64,000 bases of DNA from Mycobacterium sp. ITM-2016-00317 (GCF_002968295.1 NZ_CP134399.1:3596001-3660000), one strand, 5' to 3'; shown: positions 26,642-35,095, counted from the first letter of the stretch. Notes: generated by a model from the sequence alone, not told the origin. Program-made: numbers and translations.

Positions 26642-27375
26642 GCGCGGGATGCCTTGACGCGCAGCAGGATCGCCGAGCACTCAGGGCAACGCAGCACCTC
26701 GTCCTCGGCGGCTGCGGCGATCCTCGCGGACTCCCCCTGGTCGATCTCGATCCGGCACGCACCGCACCGGCGGCCCTGCAGCACACCGGCGCCCACACCG
26801 CCGCGGGCGCGTTGACGTTCGTAGAGCGTGCCGAGTTCGTCGTCGATCGAGGCGACCAGTTCGCCGCGCCGGGCCGCAGCCTGGTCCTTGGCCTGGGTCA
26901 GCTCCTGTCGGGCCAGGTCGCATGCCCGCACCGCGTCGTCCCACGCACTCTGCAGCTCCGCCGCCGCGGCCTGCTCACGCGCCAGCTGATCGGAGAGGTC
27001 CTCGCGGCGCTGCATGACCTCCAGCTGGGCGTCCTCCAGGCTGGACTGTCGGCGCTGCAGCGTCTCGAGTTCGTGCTGCAGGTCGGCGAGCTGCTTGGGG
27101 TCGACGGTGCCGCCGTCCAGCAGCGCCCGGTCGCGGTCCTCGCGCTGGCGCACGCCGTCGATCTCGGTGTCGAACTTCGCGATCTGCGCGTCGATGTCGT
27201 CCAGCGCGATCTGCAGCGCGCCCAGGCGGTCGGCGACCTCGCGGTGGGCGGCCTGGGCCGTCTCGACCGCCTTCTGCTCCGGCAGGTTCTTGGTCCGATG
27301 CTCGAGCCGGCTCAGCTCGGCGTCGATCTCGGCCAGCTGGGCGAGCAACTGCTGTTGTGCCACTGAGGCTTTCAC
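26638..27375 (-). CDS. Coiled-coil protein with C4-type zinc ribbon
   Basis: A 245-aa protein identical in length to M. tuberculosis Rv2229c. About residues 1-180 are a long heptad-rich coiled coil (LAEIDAELSRLEHRTKNL, LQHELETLQRRQSSLED). The C-terminal ribbon has CGACRIEID and LRCPECSAIL, four cysteines that would bind zinc. Proteins of this family are thought to bind nucleic acid, possibly as accessory factors for the neighbouring RNase H, but the role is unproved. The GTG at 27375 is chosen over longer open frames because GAGGGA lies about 8 nt upstream and the length then matches the family. One base separates it from the NIF3 gene. Confidence 0.92.
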   Translation of the reverse strand: MKASVAQQQLLAQLAEIDAELSRLEHRTKNLPEQKAVETAQAAHREVADRLGALQIALDDIDAQIAKFDTEIDGVRQREDRDRALLDGGTVDPKQLADLQHELETLQRRQSSLEDAQLEVMQRREDLSDQLAREQAAAAELQSAWDDAVRACDLARQELTQAKDQAAARRGELVASIDDELGTLYERQRARGGVGAGVLQGRRCGACRIEIDQGESARIAAAAEDEVLRCPECSAILLRVKASRA

Positions 27376-27376
27376 G

Positions 27377-28501
27377 TCAACATCCCTCGACATTCCATGG
27401 ATCGGTACGCACGTCGGACACCGTGACAGGCAGCGACGCGCCGAAGTGGTTGCGCAGCAACGCTGCGGCTTGATGGCACCAGGGGAACTCGGTGGCCCAA
27501 TGAGCGGCGTCGACCAGCGCGACGTCGGAGGCGCGCCGGTGTTCGTCGGCGGGGTGGTGGCGCAGATCGGCGGTGACGTAGGCCTGCACCCCGGCGGACG
27601 CCACCTCGGCGAGCAGCGAGTCCCCGGCGCCGCCGCACACCGCGACGCGGGACACGGTCGCGTCGGGATCGCCCGACGCGCGCACGCCCCACGTCGTGCT
27701 GGGCAGCCCGCCGCGGACCCGGGACACGAACGCCGACAGCGGTTCGGGTTCGGGCAGGGTCGCGATCCGGCCCAGACCGACGTCGCCGGCCGGGGTCTGC
27801 AACGCGACCACGTCGAATGCGGGCTCCTCATAGGGATGGGCGGCGCGCAGCCCGGCGTACACCGCGCTGCGGCGGGCGGCCGGGGCCACCATCTCCACCC
27901 TGTCCTCGGTGACGTGCTCGACCGTGCCCACCGAACCGATCGCCGGTGCGGCGCCGTCGCCGGGCAGGAACTGACCCGTCCCGGTCACGCTCCAGCTGCA
28001 CTGCGAGTAGTCACCGAGCTGCCCGGCGCCTGCGACGAACATCGCCGACCGGACCGCGTCGGCGTTCTCGGCCGGCACGAACACCACCCACTTGTCCAGC
28101 GCAGGCCCCGCCGGCACCGGCGAGAGGACGTCGCAGACCTCGAGACCGAGCGCGTCGGCGAGTGCGTCGGACACTCCCGGCGAGGCGCTGTCGGCGTTGG
28201 TGTGCGCGGTGAACAGCGCGCGGCCGGTGCGGATCAGCGAGTGGATCAGCGCGCCCTTGGCGGTGTCCACCGCCACCGAGTCCACCCCGCGCAACAGCAG
28301 CGGATGGTGCGCCAGCAGCAGCCCGCCGTCGGGCACCCCGGCAGCCACCTCGGCGGTGGCGTCGACGGCCACGGTGACCGCGGTCACCGGTTCGGCCGGG
28401 TCTCCGCAAACAAGGCCAACGGAGTCCCAGCTCTGCGCCAGGCGGGCAGGGTAGGCCGCTTCGAGCACGTCGATGATGTCGACCAGCCGGACACTTGCCA
28501 C
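27377..28501 (-). CDS. NIF3-like dinuclear metal-centre protein
   Basis: A 374-aa member of the NIF3/DUF34 family (GTP cyclohydrolase I type 2 homologue), like Rv2230c. Metal ligands appear in [12 protein letters not shown] and [10 protein letters not shown] in the N-terminal half and [11 protein letters not shown] in the C-terminal half; an inserted domain (about residues 130-235, with [11 protein letters not shown]) separates them, as in the hexameric actinobacterial proteins. The biochemical function of the family is unsettled. It leads the three-gene unit NIF3, zinc ribbon, rnhC. In M. tuberculosis a CobC-type aminotransferase gene (Rv2231c) follows next; it is missing here. Confidence 0.92.
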   Translation of the reverse strand: MASVRLVDIIDVLEAAYPARLAQSWDSVGLVCGDPAEPVTAVTVAVDATAEVAAGVPDGGLLLAHHPLLLRGVDSVAVDTAKGALIHSLIRTGRALFTAHTNADSASPGVSDALADALGLEVCDVLSPVPAGPALDKWVVFVPAENADAVRSAMFVAGAGQLGDYSQCSWSVTGTGQFLPGDGAAPAIGSVGTVEHVTEDRVEMVAPAARRSAVYAGLRAAHPYEEPAFDVVALQTPAGDVGLGRIATLPEPEPLSAFVSRVRGGLPSTTWGVRASGDPDATVSRVAVCGGAGDSLLAEVASAGVQAYVTADLRHHPADEHRRASDVALVDAAHWATEFPWCHQAAALLRNHFGASLPVTVSDVRTDPWNVEGC

Positions 28502-28564
28502 AGCACGACACTAGTGCGCGCGAAGTCACCCGGAACCGAGCGGCACCCCCGGCCCGGGCTCAGG

Positions 28565-28570
28565 GACAAT
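28565..28570 (+). promoter_or_regulatory. -10 box of the ptkA-ptpA-SURF1 unit
   Basis: GACAAT ends 6 nt before the GTG at 28577. No Shine-Dalgarno is visible, which fits a leaderless transcript. Confidence 0.5.
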
Positions 28571-28576
28571 GGACGC

Positions 28577-29263
28577 GTGACAGACATGCTGGACGGCACC
28601 CGCCGCGTCGCCCCCGTGCGGCGGGGCGACCTGGTGATCTTCGACCTCGACGGCACCCTGACCGATTCGGCCGAGGGCATCGTCGCCAGCTTCCGTCACG
28701 CGCTGGACGCCGTCGGTGCGGACGTCCCGGACGGTGACCTGGTCAGCATGATCGTCGGGCCCCCGATGCCCGACACGTTGCGCAGGCTGGGCCTCGGCGA
28801 CCGGGCCGACACCGCGATCGCGGCCTACCGCGCGGACTACGTCAGCCGGGGCTGGTCGATGAACCGGCCGTTCGAGGGCATCCCGGCGCTGCTGACCGAT
28901 CTGCAGGCCGCCGGGGTGCGGCTGGCGGTGGCGACGTCCAAGGTCGAGCCGACCGCGCAGCGCATCCTCGCCCACTTCGGCCTGGACACCTGCTTCGAGG
29001 TGATCGCAGGCGCGAGCCCGGACGGCACCCGGTCCGCAAAGGCCGACGTGGTGGCGCGGGCGCTGGAGCACCTGGCTCCGCTGCCCGAACGGGTGGTGAT
29101 GATCGGCGACCGGTTCCACGACGTGGAGGGGGCCGCGGTGCACGGCATCGGCACGATCGTCGTGGGCTGGGGCTACGGCCACCGCGACTTCGCCGACGGC
29201 GACGGTGGCGCGCTGGCGCATGTGAGCGACGTCGACGCGCTGCGCGAGGTGCTCGGTGTCTGA
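28577..29263 (+). CDS. ptkA: HAD-superfamily protein, PtkA homologue without N-terminal extension
   Basis: A 228-aa HAD-fold protein equivalent to the C-terminal three-quarters of M. tuberculosis PtkA, the protein tyrosine kinase that phosphorylates PtpA. HAD motif I is FDLDGTLTDSAEG, motif II VATSKVEPTA, motif III lysine in SAKADVVARAL and motif IV MIGDRFHDVEG. The M. tuberculosis protein has about 60 more residues of disordered N terminus; here only about 12 residues precede motif I. The start is GTG at 28577 with a leaderless -10. The 3' end overlaps ptpA by 8 bp, so the two are coupled. Phosphatase or phosphoglycolate-phosphatase activity is an alternative. Confidence 0.88.
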   Translation: MTDMLDGTRRVAPVRRGDLVIFDLDGTLTDSAEGIVASFRHALDAVGADVPDGDLVSMIVGPPMPDTLRRLGLGDRADTAIAAYRADYVSRGWSMNRPFEGIPALLTDLQAAGVRLAVATSKVEPTAQRILAHFGLDTCFEVIAGASPDGTRSAKADVVARALEHLAPLPERVVMIGDRFHDVEGAAVHGIGTIVVGWGYGHRDFADGDGGALAHVSDVDALREVLGV

Positions 29264-29750
29264 GCTGCTGCACGTCACGTTCGTGTGCTCGGGCAACATC
29301 TGCCGGAGCCCGATGGCGGAGAAGATGTTCGCCCACCAGATCGGTGAGCGCGGGCTGGCCGGCGTCGTCCGGGTGACCAGCGCGGGCACCGGGCACTGGC
29401 ACGAGGGCGAGCCCGCCGACCGCCGCGCCGGCCACGTCCTGCGCGAGCACGGCTACCCGACGGCCCACCGGGCGGCCGAGCTCACCGACGACCACCTGTC
29501 CGCCGATCTCGTGGTGGCGCTGGGGCGTAACCATCTGCGGTTTCTGCAGCACGCCGGGGTGCCCGCCGAGCGGCTGCGGATGCTGCGCTCCTTCGACCCG
29601 AGATCGGGTGCGCACGTCCCCGACGTCGAGGATCCCTATTACGGCACCCAGGACGACTTCGAGGACGTGTTCGCGGTGATCGACGCCGCGCTGCCCGGGC
29701 TGCACCGGTGGGTGGACGAGCAGTTGGCCGACCGGGAAAAGGCGGGCTGA
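29256..29750 (+). CDS. ptpA: Low-molecular-weight protein tyrosine phosphatase
   Basis: A 164-aa phosphatase (163 in M. tuberculosis, where PtpA is secreted into macrophages). The P-loop CX5R is CSGNICRS with Cys11 and Arg17 in TFVCSGNICRSPMAEKMF. The general acid Asp126 is in EDPYYG, followed by Tyr128 and Tyr129, the residues that PtkA phosphorylates in M. tuberculosis; both are kept here. The GTG at 29256 lies inside the 3' end of ptkA. No signal peptide is present, and in an environmental species an intracellular signalling role is more likely. Confidence 0.95.
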   Translation: MSELLHVTFVCSGNICRSPMAEKMFAHQIGERGLAGVVRVTSAGTGHWHEGEPADRRAGHVLREHGYPTAHRAAELTDDHLSADLVVALGRNHLRFLQHAGVPAERLRMLRSFDPRSGAHVPDVEDPYYGTQDDFEDVFAVIDAALPGLHRWVDEQLADREKAG

Positions 29751-29752
29751 TC

Positions 29753-30589
29753 ATGCGCCGGTGGGCATTCCTGTTCCGGCCCCAGTGGCTGGCGCTGTTC
29801 GTCGTCGTCCTCGCGTTCGCGTATCTGTGCTTCACCGTGCTCGCGCCGTGGCAGCTCGGCAAGAACACCAAGACGACCCGGGAGAACGCCCAGATCGCCC
29901 GGTCCCTGGACGCCGAGCCGGTGCCGGTGAGCAGCGTGCTGCCCCACCAGGATTCGGCCGCCCCGGAGGAGCAGTGGCAGCAGGTCACCGCGACCGGCCG
30001 CTATCTGCCCGAGGCCGAGGTGCTGGCCCGGCTGCGGCTGATCGACGGTGACCCCGCGTTCGAGGTGCTGGTGCCGTTCGCCGTGGACGGCGGGCCGACG
30101 GTGCTGGTCGACCGTGGCTATGTGAAGCCGATCGAGGGTTCGAAGGTGCCGGAGTTCGACGCTCCCCCGACGGGGACGGTGACGATCACCGGACGGCTGC
30201 GTGATACCGAAGGTGTGGCCAGGGACAAGACGCCGTTCGAAGCCGACGGCGTGACGCAGGTGTACTCGATCAACATCCCGCAGATCTCCGAGCTCACCGG
30301 GGTGCCGCTGGCGGGTTCGTATCTGCAACTCAATGCCGACCAGCCCGGCGGGCTCGGGGTGATCCCGCTCCCCCATCTCGACTCGGGCCCGTTCCTGTCC
30401 TACGGCATCCAGTGGATCGCGTTCGGCATCATCGCCCCGATCGGCGTCGGCTACTTCGTGTACTCCGAGATCAAGGTCCGCCGGCGGGAGAAGGCGCTCG
30501 CCGAGGCCGAGGCCGAACACGCCGGCGACGAGCCCATCCCGCTCACCACCGAGCAGAAACTCGCCGACCGCTACGGCAAGCGACGCTGA
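29753..30589 (+). CDS. SURF1-family cytochrome oxidase assembly protein
   Basis: A 278-aa membrane protein. Transmembrane segment one covers about residues 10-31 (WLALFVVVLAFAYLCFTVLA) and segment two about 215-237 (IQWIAFGIIAPIGVGYFVY). Between them lies the SURF1 periplasmic domain with GRYLPEAEVL and VLVDRGYV. SURF1 proteins help insert heme into cytochrome c oxidase. The ATG at 29753 follows the ptpA stop by 2 bp; the gene is the third of the ptkA unit, as in M. tuberculosis (Rv2235). Its last 47 bp overlap the convergent cobD gene. Confidence 0.92.
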   Translation: MRRWAFLFRPQWLALFVVVLAFAYLCFTVLAPWQLGKNTKTTRENAQIARSLDAEPVPVSSVLPHQDSAAPEEQWQQVTATGRYLPEAEVLARLRLIDGDPAFEVLVPFAVDGGPTVLVDRGYVKPIEGSKVPEFDAPPTGTVTITGRLRDTEGVARDKTPFEADGVTQVYSINIPQISELTGVPLAGSYLQLNADQPGGLGVIPLPHLDSGPFLSYGIQWIAFGIIAPIGVGYFVYSEIKVRRREKALAEAEAEHAGDEPIPLTTEQKLADRYGKRR

Positions 30590-31496
30590 CGGCCACCGCC
30601 GCCGCCAGCACCTGCACCGCCCGCGACAAGCGGACCGCCCGGGCCAGGTCGTCGACGTCCGGGTCGCGGCCGTCGCCGAGGGTCGGCCGGATCTCCAGTT
30701 CGTGGGCATACTGCGTCGGCCCGCCGAGCCGCACCCCGAGCGCGCCGGCGAACGACGCCTCGGCGACACCGGCGTTGGGGCTGGGGTGTTTGGCCGCGTC
30801 CCGGCGCCACGCCCGCCAGGCCGCGGCGGGCGAGCCGCCGACCACCGGGGCGCACACCACCACCAGAAGACCCGTCACCCGCGCCGGGACCAGGTTGACC
30901 AGGTCGTCGAATCTGGCTGCCGCCCAGCCGAACCGCGCGTAACGCGGGGACCGGTTGCCGATCATCGCGTCAAGCGTGTTCGCGGCGCGATAAACCAGCA
31001 CGCCCGGCGTGCCGGCCAGCGCCCCCCACACCAGCGGACCGATCTGGGCGTCCGCGGTGTTCTCGGCGATCGACTCCAGCGCCGCGCGGGTCAGTCCGGC
31101 GGTGTCGAGCACCGACGGGTCCCGCCCGCAGAGGGACGGCAGCAGCGCACGCGCCCCGTCGACGTCGCCGGCGGCCAGCAGCCCGGCCATCTGCTCCCCG
31201 GTGCGGCTCAGCGTGGTGCCGCCGGCGGCGGCGAACGTCGCGGCGGCCATACATCCGGCCTCGGCCCACCCGCCGCGCCGCCGCGCGAGGCGTTCGACCG
31301 CGGCGCCGCCTGCGCCTGCGGCCACCAGCAGCGCGGCGGTGTGCAGCACCCCGGCGTCGCGGCTGTCGGCGTAGGTGCGACGCTCCAAAGCCGCTGCACC
31401 GCTTCCGAACAGCGCCACCGGGTGACCGCGGCGGGGATCACCGAACACCGCATCGGCCATGACTCCGGCGACCAGGCCGATACCGCGAGCAAACAT
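30543..31496 (-). CDS. cobD: Adenosylcobinamide-phosphate synthase
   Basis: A 317-aa CobD/CbiB membrane protein that attaches aminopropanol phosphate to adenosylcobyric acid in cobalamin synthesis. Family motifs seen are DAVFGDPRRGHPVALFG near the N terminus, the ESIAENTADAQIGPLVWGALAGTPGVLVYRAAN region (with ENTADA), the NLVPARVTGLL segment and HPSPNAGVAEASFAGALGVRLGGP. Length matches Rv2236c. The C-terminal 15 codons overlap the end of the SURF1 gene on the other strand. The phosphatase half of rnhC would serve the same pathway. Confidence 0.95.
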   Translation of the reverse strand: MFARGIGLVAGVMADAVFGDPRRGHPVALFGSGAAALERRTYADSRDAGVLHTAALLVAAGAGGAAVERLARRRGGWAEAGCMAAATFAAAGGTTLSRTGEQMAGLLAAGDVDGARALLPSLCGRDPSVLDTAGLTRAALESIAENTADAQIGPLVWGALAGTPGVLVYRAANTLDAMIGNRSPRYARFGWAAARFDDLVNLVPARVTGLLVVVCAPVVGGSPAAAWRAWRRDAAKHPSPNAGVAEASFAGALGVRLGGPTQYAHELEIRPTLGDGRDPDVDDLARAVRLSRAVQVLAAAVAVSVACRSGRRVSARW

Positions 31497-31547
31497 GACG
31501 GCAGCGTCTCACAGCCCGAATGACCCGAGTCCGCCAGGTCGCGATGA

Positions 31548-31553
31548 CACACT
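31548..31553 (+). promoter_or_regulatory. Possible -10 box of the amidohydrolase gene
   Basis: CACACT ends 6 nt before the GTG at 31560, the same spacing as other leaderless promoters in the window. The hexamer itself is weak. Confidence 0.3.
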
Positions 31554-31559
31554 GTGCCG

Positions 31560-33265
31560 GTGACTGAACTGATCTTGACCGCGAGGACCATCATCACGAT
31601 GGACGACGGCGCTCCGCGCGCGCAGGCCGTCGCCGTGTCCGGGGACCGGATCGTCGCGGTGGGCAGTGTCGACAACTGCCGCCGTGCACTGCCCGACGCC
31701 GTGGTCGTCGACACCGGCGCGGCGGTGCTGGCCCCGGGATTCGTTGAGCCGCATGGTCATCCACTGATCAGCGGGGTGGCCACGCAGGCGCCCGCACGTT
31801 CGGTGGCGCCGTGGGACTGCCCCAGCTGGGCCGACGTGCAGCGGGTGTTCGCCGACGCGCTGGCCACCGGCGAACCCGACACCCCGCTGTGGTTCGCCGG
31901 TTACGACGCGCTGCTGCACGGTCATCCGGCACCCGACGCCGACGAACTCGACCGGATCTTCGGCGACCGCGTCGCCGTGGTCACCGACAACTCCGGACAC
32001 GGCGTGTATTTCAACTCCGCGCTGATCCGCAGCTACGGCTGGGATGCCGAGCCACCCGCCGACCCGGTGGCCTCGCACTTCGGCCGCCGCCCGGACGGCT
32101 CGCTGAACGGCCAGGGATTCGAGCTGCCGGTGGTGTCCGCGGTGACGATGCCGCTGATCGCGAAGATGGGCGACCCCCTCGTGTCCGCTGCGAGCTATTT
32201 CGCGCTGATGGCGCGCGGCGGCTACACCTCGACCTCGGACATGACCTACGACCCGAAGTTCGCCGCAGGGTACGAGGCGCTCGCCGCGGCGCCGTCGTGC
32301 CCGCTGCGGATCAGCATGTGGGAGGTGTCGACCACCGACACCTATTGGCAGACCGCCGAGTTCGCGGCCGGGGAGTCCTGGCTGACGAAGGCCGGTGTCA
32401 AGCTCTGGACCGACGGCTCGCCGTGGGTCGGCAACATCGCGATCTCGTTCCCGTACCTGGACACCGAGGCCACCCGCACCGCCGGGATCGACCCGGCCAC
32501 TGCGGGCGGCGCAGGCTCGATGAACTACAGCCGAGCGCAGCTCGACGCGATCCTGGACCGCGCCGCGCAGGCTGGCAGATGGCCTTCCACGCCAACGGCG
32601 ACCTGGCGCTCGATCTCGCGCTGGACGCCTACGAGGACGCACTGACCCGGCACCACCTGCTGGGCACCGACCACCGCTGGCGGTTGGAGCACTGCGGAGC
32701 CGGCACCCGCGCGCATTTCGATCGGGCGGCCCGGCTCGGCGTGCACGTGTCCCTGGCCCCGTTCCAGTACTACTACTGGGGAGATCTGCTCGACGGCGCG
32801 ATGTTCGAGCCGGCACACGGGGCGCGGTGGGCGGCGTTCGGCGACGCTGTCGCCTCCGGGGCGTGCGTGTCGCTGCACAACGACGGGTCGGTGTCGCCGC
32901 CGACGCCGGTGATCAACGTCGCCACCGCCGTCACCCGGCGCACGCGCAACGGCGGTGTGCACCGGCCCGACCAGGCGATCACGCTGGATCAGGCGTGGCG
33001 TGCGCAGACCCTCGACGCCGCCCGCACCTTGGGCCGGGACCATCTCGTCGGATCGATCGAGGTCGGCAAGCTGGCCGACTTCGTCGAGCTCAGCGCCGAC
33101 CCGTGGACCGTCGACCCGCACGAGCTGATCGACGCCGTGCAGGTGACCGGGACCTGGCTGGGCGGGCGCCGGATCGACCTCGACGAATTCCTCGCCGCGG
33201 TGGGCGGCGCCGACAACAGCGGGCACGCCCATCTGGCCGAGCGGGACACCAAGGCGTGCTGCTGA
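31560..33265 (+). pseudogene. YtcJ-type amidohydrolase, frameshifted
   Basis: An amidohydrolase-3 family gene of about 570 codons split by one frame change. The first part, to about 32575, has the family start (LILTARTIITMDDG), the metal motif FVEPHGHPLISG and KLWTDGSPWVGN. The second part resumes in another frame with QMAFHANGDLALD (a metal His), LEHCGAGT, VSLHNDGSVSPP and GSIEVGKLADFVELSADP, the normal C terminus. At 32571-32576 the text GCAGGCTGGCAG would keep frame if one extra CTGG unit or one extra G were present. All metal-site blocks survive in one frame or the other, so the lesion is recent or a sequence error. The GTG at 31554 is an alternative start. The substrate is unknown. Confidence 0.82.
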
Positions 33266-33315
33266 AAGAAAGCCGTCAGATTACGGCCGGGCCCCCACCG
33301 GGTACTTCTGCGGTC

Positions 33316-34419
33316 ATGTTGGCCAAGATCACCTCCACCGCAACCCAGGTCGTCGAGGGGCTCGGCGGTCTCGTCGGCGTCCGCGCCGGCACCGAAGAGC
33401 CGATGTACGTGCAGGAAGCGACCCTCGGCGCCATCGAGATCAGGCGCTACGGGCCGCGTATCGCGGCGCAGACCACCGTCGTCGGCGACGAGGAGATGGC
33501 CCGCAGCGCCGGATTCCGCAGGCTCGCCGGGTACATCTTCGGCGGCAACCACCGCAAGACCGAGATCGCGATGACTGCGCCGGTGGCCCAGCAGAACGAC
33601 AAGATCGCGATGACGGCCCCGGTCGCGCAGACCCGCGACGCCGACGGCCAGTCGGTGATCCGGTTCTTCATGCCGTCGAAGTGGTCGATGGAACTGCTGC
33701 CGCAGCCCGACGACGAACGCGTCGAACTGGTCGAGGTACCGAGCGAGACGTATGCGGTGCTGCGCTTCACCGGCGACCGCAGCCCGCAGGCTGTAGGGGC
33801 CAGGAGCGACGAACTGCTCGACGGTCTCCGCGGAAGCGGGTACACCCCGCAGGGGCCGGTGGCGTGGTTCTACGACCCGCCGTGGACGCTGCCGTTCCGC
33901 CGCCGCAATGAGGTGGCGGTCGAGGTGAGCACGTCCGAAGCGGCCAGGCTGACCCGGATAACCTTGTGCGCGCGGCGAGTTGGCCGCGCGTCGAACGTGT
34001 GTTCTAATGCACCGATGAGCGTAGACACCCTGCCGACCGAAGCCCCGATCGACGCCGCTGTCGAGACCGTAGACGCCACTGTCGAGACCGTAGACGCCAC
34101 TGTCGAGGAGAAGCCCCGCAAGACCCCCGCCAAGCGGGGGCCGGGCAGGAAGACCAAGTCCCTGGAACTGACCATCACGGTCACCGGGTCCGCGGACGGC
34201 GATTGGCGCGCGGAACTCAAGCAGGGCAGCACCTTCCTGGTCCGCGACGTCGCCGTAGCCGCTGCCGCCGTGTCCCGCGCAGCCAGGGAACTGCACGAGG
34301 ATCTGTCCACCCCGATCGACGCAATCATCGAAGAGGCCCGCTCGCAGCAGGCCGCCCGGGTGCTCGCCCTCGAAGCCGAACTGGAAGCCGCGCGCAGGGC
34401 TCTGGCCGACCTCGACTGA
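33316..34419 (+). CDS. SOUL-family heme-binding protein, open frame running into the next gene
   Basis: Residues 1 to about 205 form a SOUL/HBP domain: EEPMYVQEATLGAIEIRRYG, then IAMTAPVAQQN and a second IAMTAPVAQTR, SVIRFFMPSKWSMELLPQP and VAWFYDPPWTLPFRRRNEVAVEV, the usual C terminus. SOUL proteins bind heme or tetrapyrroles. No stop codon follows in this frame: the ORF continues through about 28 low-complexity codons into the downstream gene, giving a possible 367-aa fusion. The downstream gene has its own strong -10 box, so the fusion is probably accidental through a lost stop or an indel near 33,940. The frame one base on has stop codons at 33950 and 33956. Confidence 0.72.
   Translation: MLAKITSTATQVVEGLGGLVGVRAGTEEPMYVQEATLGAIEIRRYGPRIAAQTTVVGDEEMARSAGFRRLAGYIFGGNHRKTEIAMTAPVAQQNDKIAMTAPVAQTRDADGQSVIRFFMPSKWSMELLPQPDDERVELVEVPSETYAVLRFTGDRSPQAVGARSDELLDGLRGSGYTPQGPVAWFYDPPWTLPFRRRNEVAVEVSTSEAARLTRITLCARRVGRASNVCSNAPMSVDTLPTEAPIDAAVETVDATVETVDATVEEKPRKTPAKRGPGRKTKSLELTITVTGSADGDWRAELKQGSTFLVRDVAVAAAAVSRAARELHEDLSTPIDAIIEEARSQQAARVLALEAELEAARRALADLD
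34003..34008 (+). promoter_or_regulatory. -10 box of the downstream small gene
   Basis: TCTAAT, preceded by TGTGT, ends exactly 6 nt before the ATG at 34015. It is one of the best leaderless promoters in the window and shows that a separate gene starts there. Confidence 0.65.
34015..34419 (+). CDS. Small Lys/Arg-rich protein with C-terminal coiled coil, function unknown
   Basis: A 134-aa protein I do not recognise by name. The N-terminal 30 residues contain the repeat VETVDAT twice. A basic stretch follows (EEKPRKTPAKRGPGRKTK). A small compact domain comes next (LELTITVTGSADGDWRAELK, then STFLVRDVAVAAAAVSRAAR), and the protein ends with a charged helix (EEARSQQAARVLALEAELEAARRA). The leaderless promoter just upstream supports this start even though the frame is also open from the SOUL gene. 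The basic linker suggests nucleic-acid contact, but this is a guess. It ends 2 bp before the convergent lipoprotein pseudogene. Confidence 0.75.
   Translation: MSVDTLPTEAPIDAAVETVDATVETVDATVEEKPRKTPAKRGPGRKTKSLELTITVTGSADGDWRAELKQGSTFLVRDVAVAAAAVSRAARELHEDLSTPIDAIIEEARSQQAARVLALEAELEAARRALADLD
34060..34101 (+). repeat. 21-bp in-frame tandem repeat
   Basis: Two identical 21-bp units (34060-34080, 34081-34101) encode VETVDAT twice, followed by a partial third unit. The unit is a multiple of three, so copy number can vary without breaking the frame. Confidence 0.92.
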
Positions 34420-34421
34420 GG

Positions 34422-35053
34422 TCAGCGAATACTGCCGTCCTGCGCGTCGACCCTGACCTCGATGGTCGAACCGTCGGCATGCACCAGATCGATCTTCCAC
34501 ACCACCTGGGCGCCGTCGCTGTCGATCTCGAGCTCGTCGAGCAACGTGTCGGGCTCCCGCTCGGCCGCGGTCTGCAACGCGCGCGCCGCGTCCACGGCTG
34601 CCGCCTCTGCCCGCCGCGCGTCGTCGTCGGCACCGTCGTCCGGAGCCGACGAGATCACCCGCGTTCCGGCCGCGTCGACGACGACATCGACGGATTGCCC
34701 GTTGGACGCCACCGTCACCTCGAACACGCGCTGACCGTCGCGTGTCTCGACCTGCACGTCGTAGGGGCGTCCGTTCGGCACGGCGGCAGCGGACGCCCGC
34801 AGCGCCTCTTGTGCGGCCGGCACCGGAAGCCCGGGGCCGGCGGGGCCGGCGGCAGTCCTGAGGCCCCGGTAGGTGCCGGGCTCGCAGGGGTCGTGGTCGG
34901 CGCGGAGGTCGTGCCCGTCACCGTCGTCTCGGTCACTGTCGTCTCGGTGACCGTCGACTCGGCCGGCGCGTTCCCGTTCTGCCCGCATCCGGCAAGGGTG
35001 CAGACGAGGACGCCCGCGCCGATGCCGGCCAGAATCTCGCTACTGAGTGTCAT
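34422..35053 (-). pseudogene. PepSY-domain lipoprotein, frameshifted
   Basis: A lipoprotein gene in two frames. From 35053 the first frame gives the signal peptide EILAGIGAGVLVCTLAGC (lipobox LAGC) and a Thr/Pro-rich linker with VTETTVTETTVTGTT. Around 34830-34840, in the run AGCCCGGGGCCGG, the frame changes. The second frame gives LPVPAAQEALRASAAAVP onward, with two PepSY-like units (DVQVETRDGQRVFEVTV and VVWKIDLVHADGSTIEVRV) and ends at 34422. PepSY lipoproteins are thought to inhibit or chaperone exported enzymes. Joining P-G from frame one to L-P-V-P from frame two by a one-base indel restores a single protein of about 210 aa. Confidence is high in the two halves; whether the break is real is unknown. 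Confidence 0.78.
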
Positions 35054-35095
35054 GGTTCGCGGCTACCCGAGCGGGTCTCCGACAAACCAAACGTG

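Noticed and set aside
27376..27831. Upstream extension of the zinc-ribbon frame
   Set aside because: It overlaps the NIF3 gene in another frame; the GTG at 27375 gives the family length of 245 aa.
33316..34419. A true SOUL-plus-basic-protein fusion as the main product
   Set aside because: Not adopted as the primary reading, because the second part has its own strong leaderless promoter and a separate compact domain.
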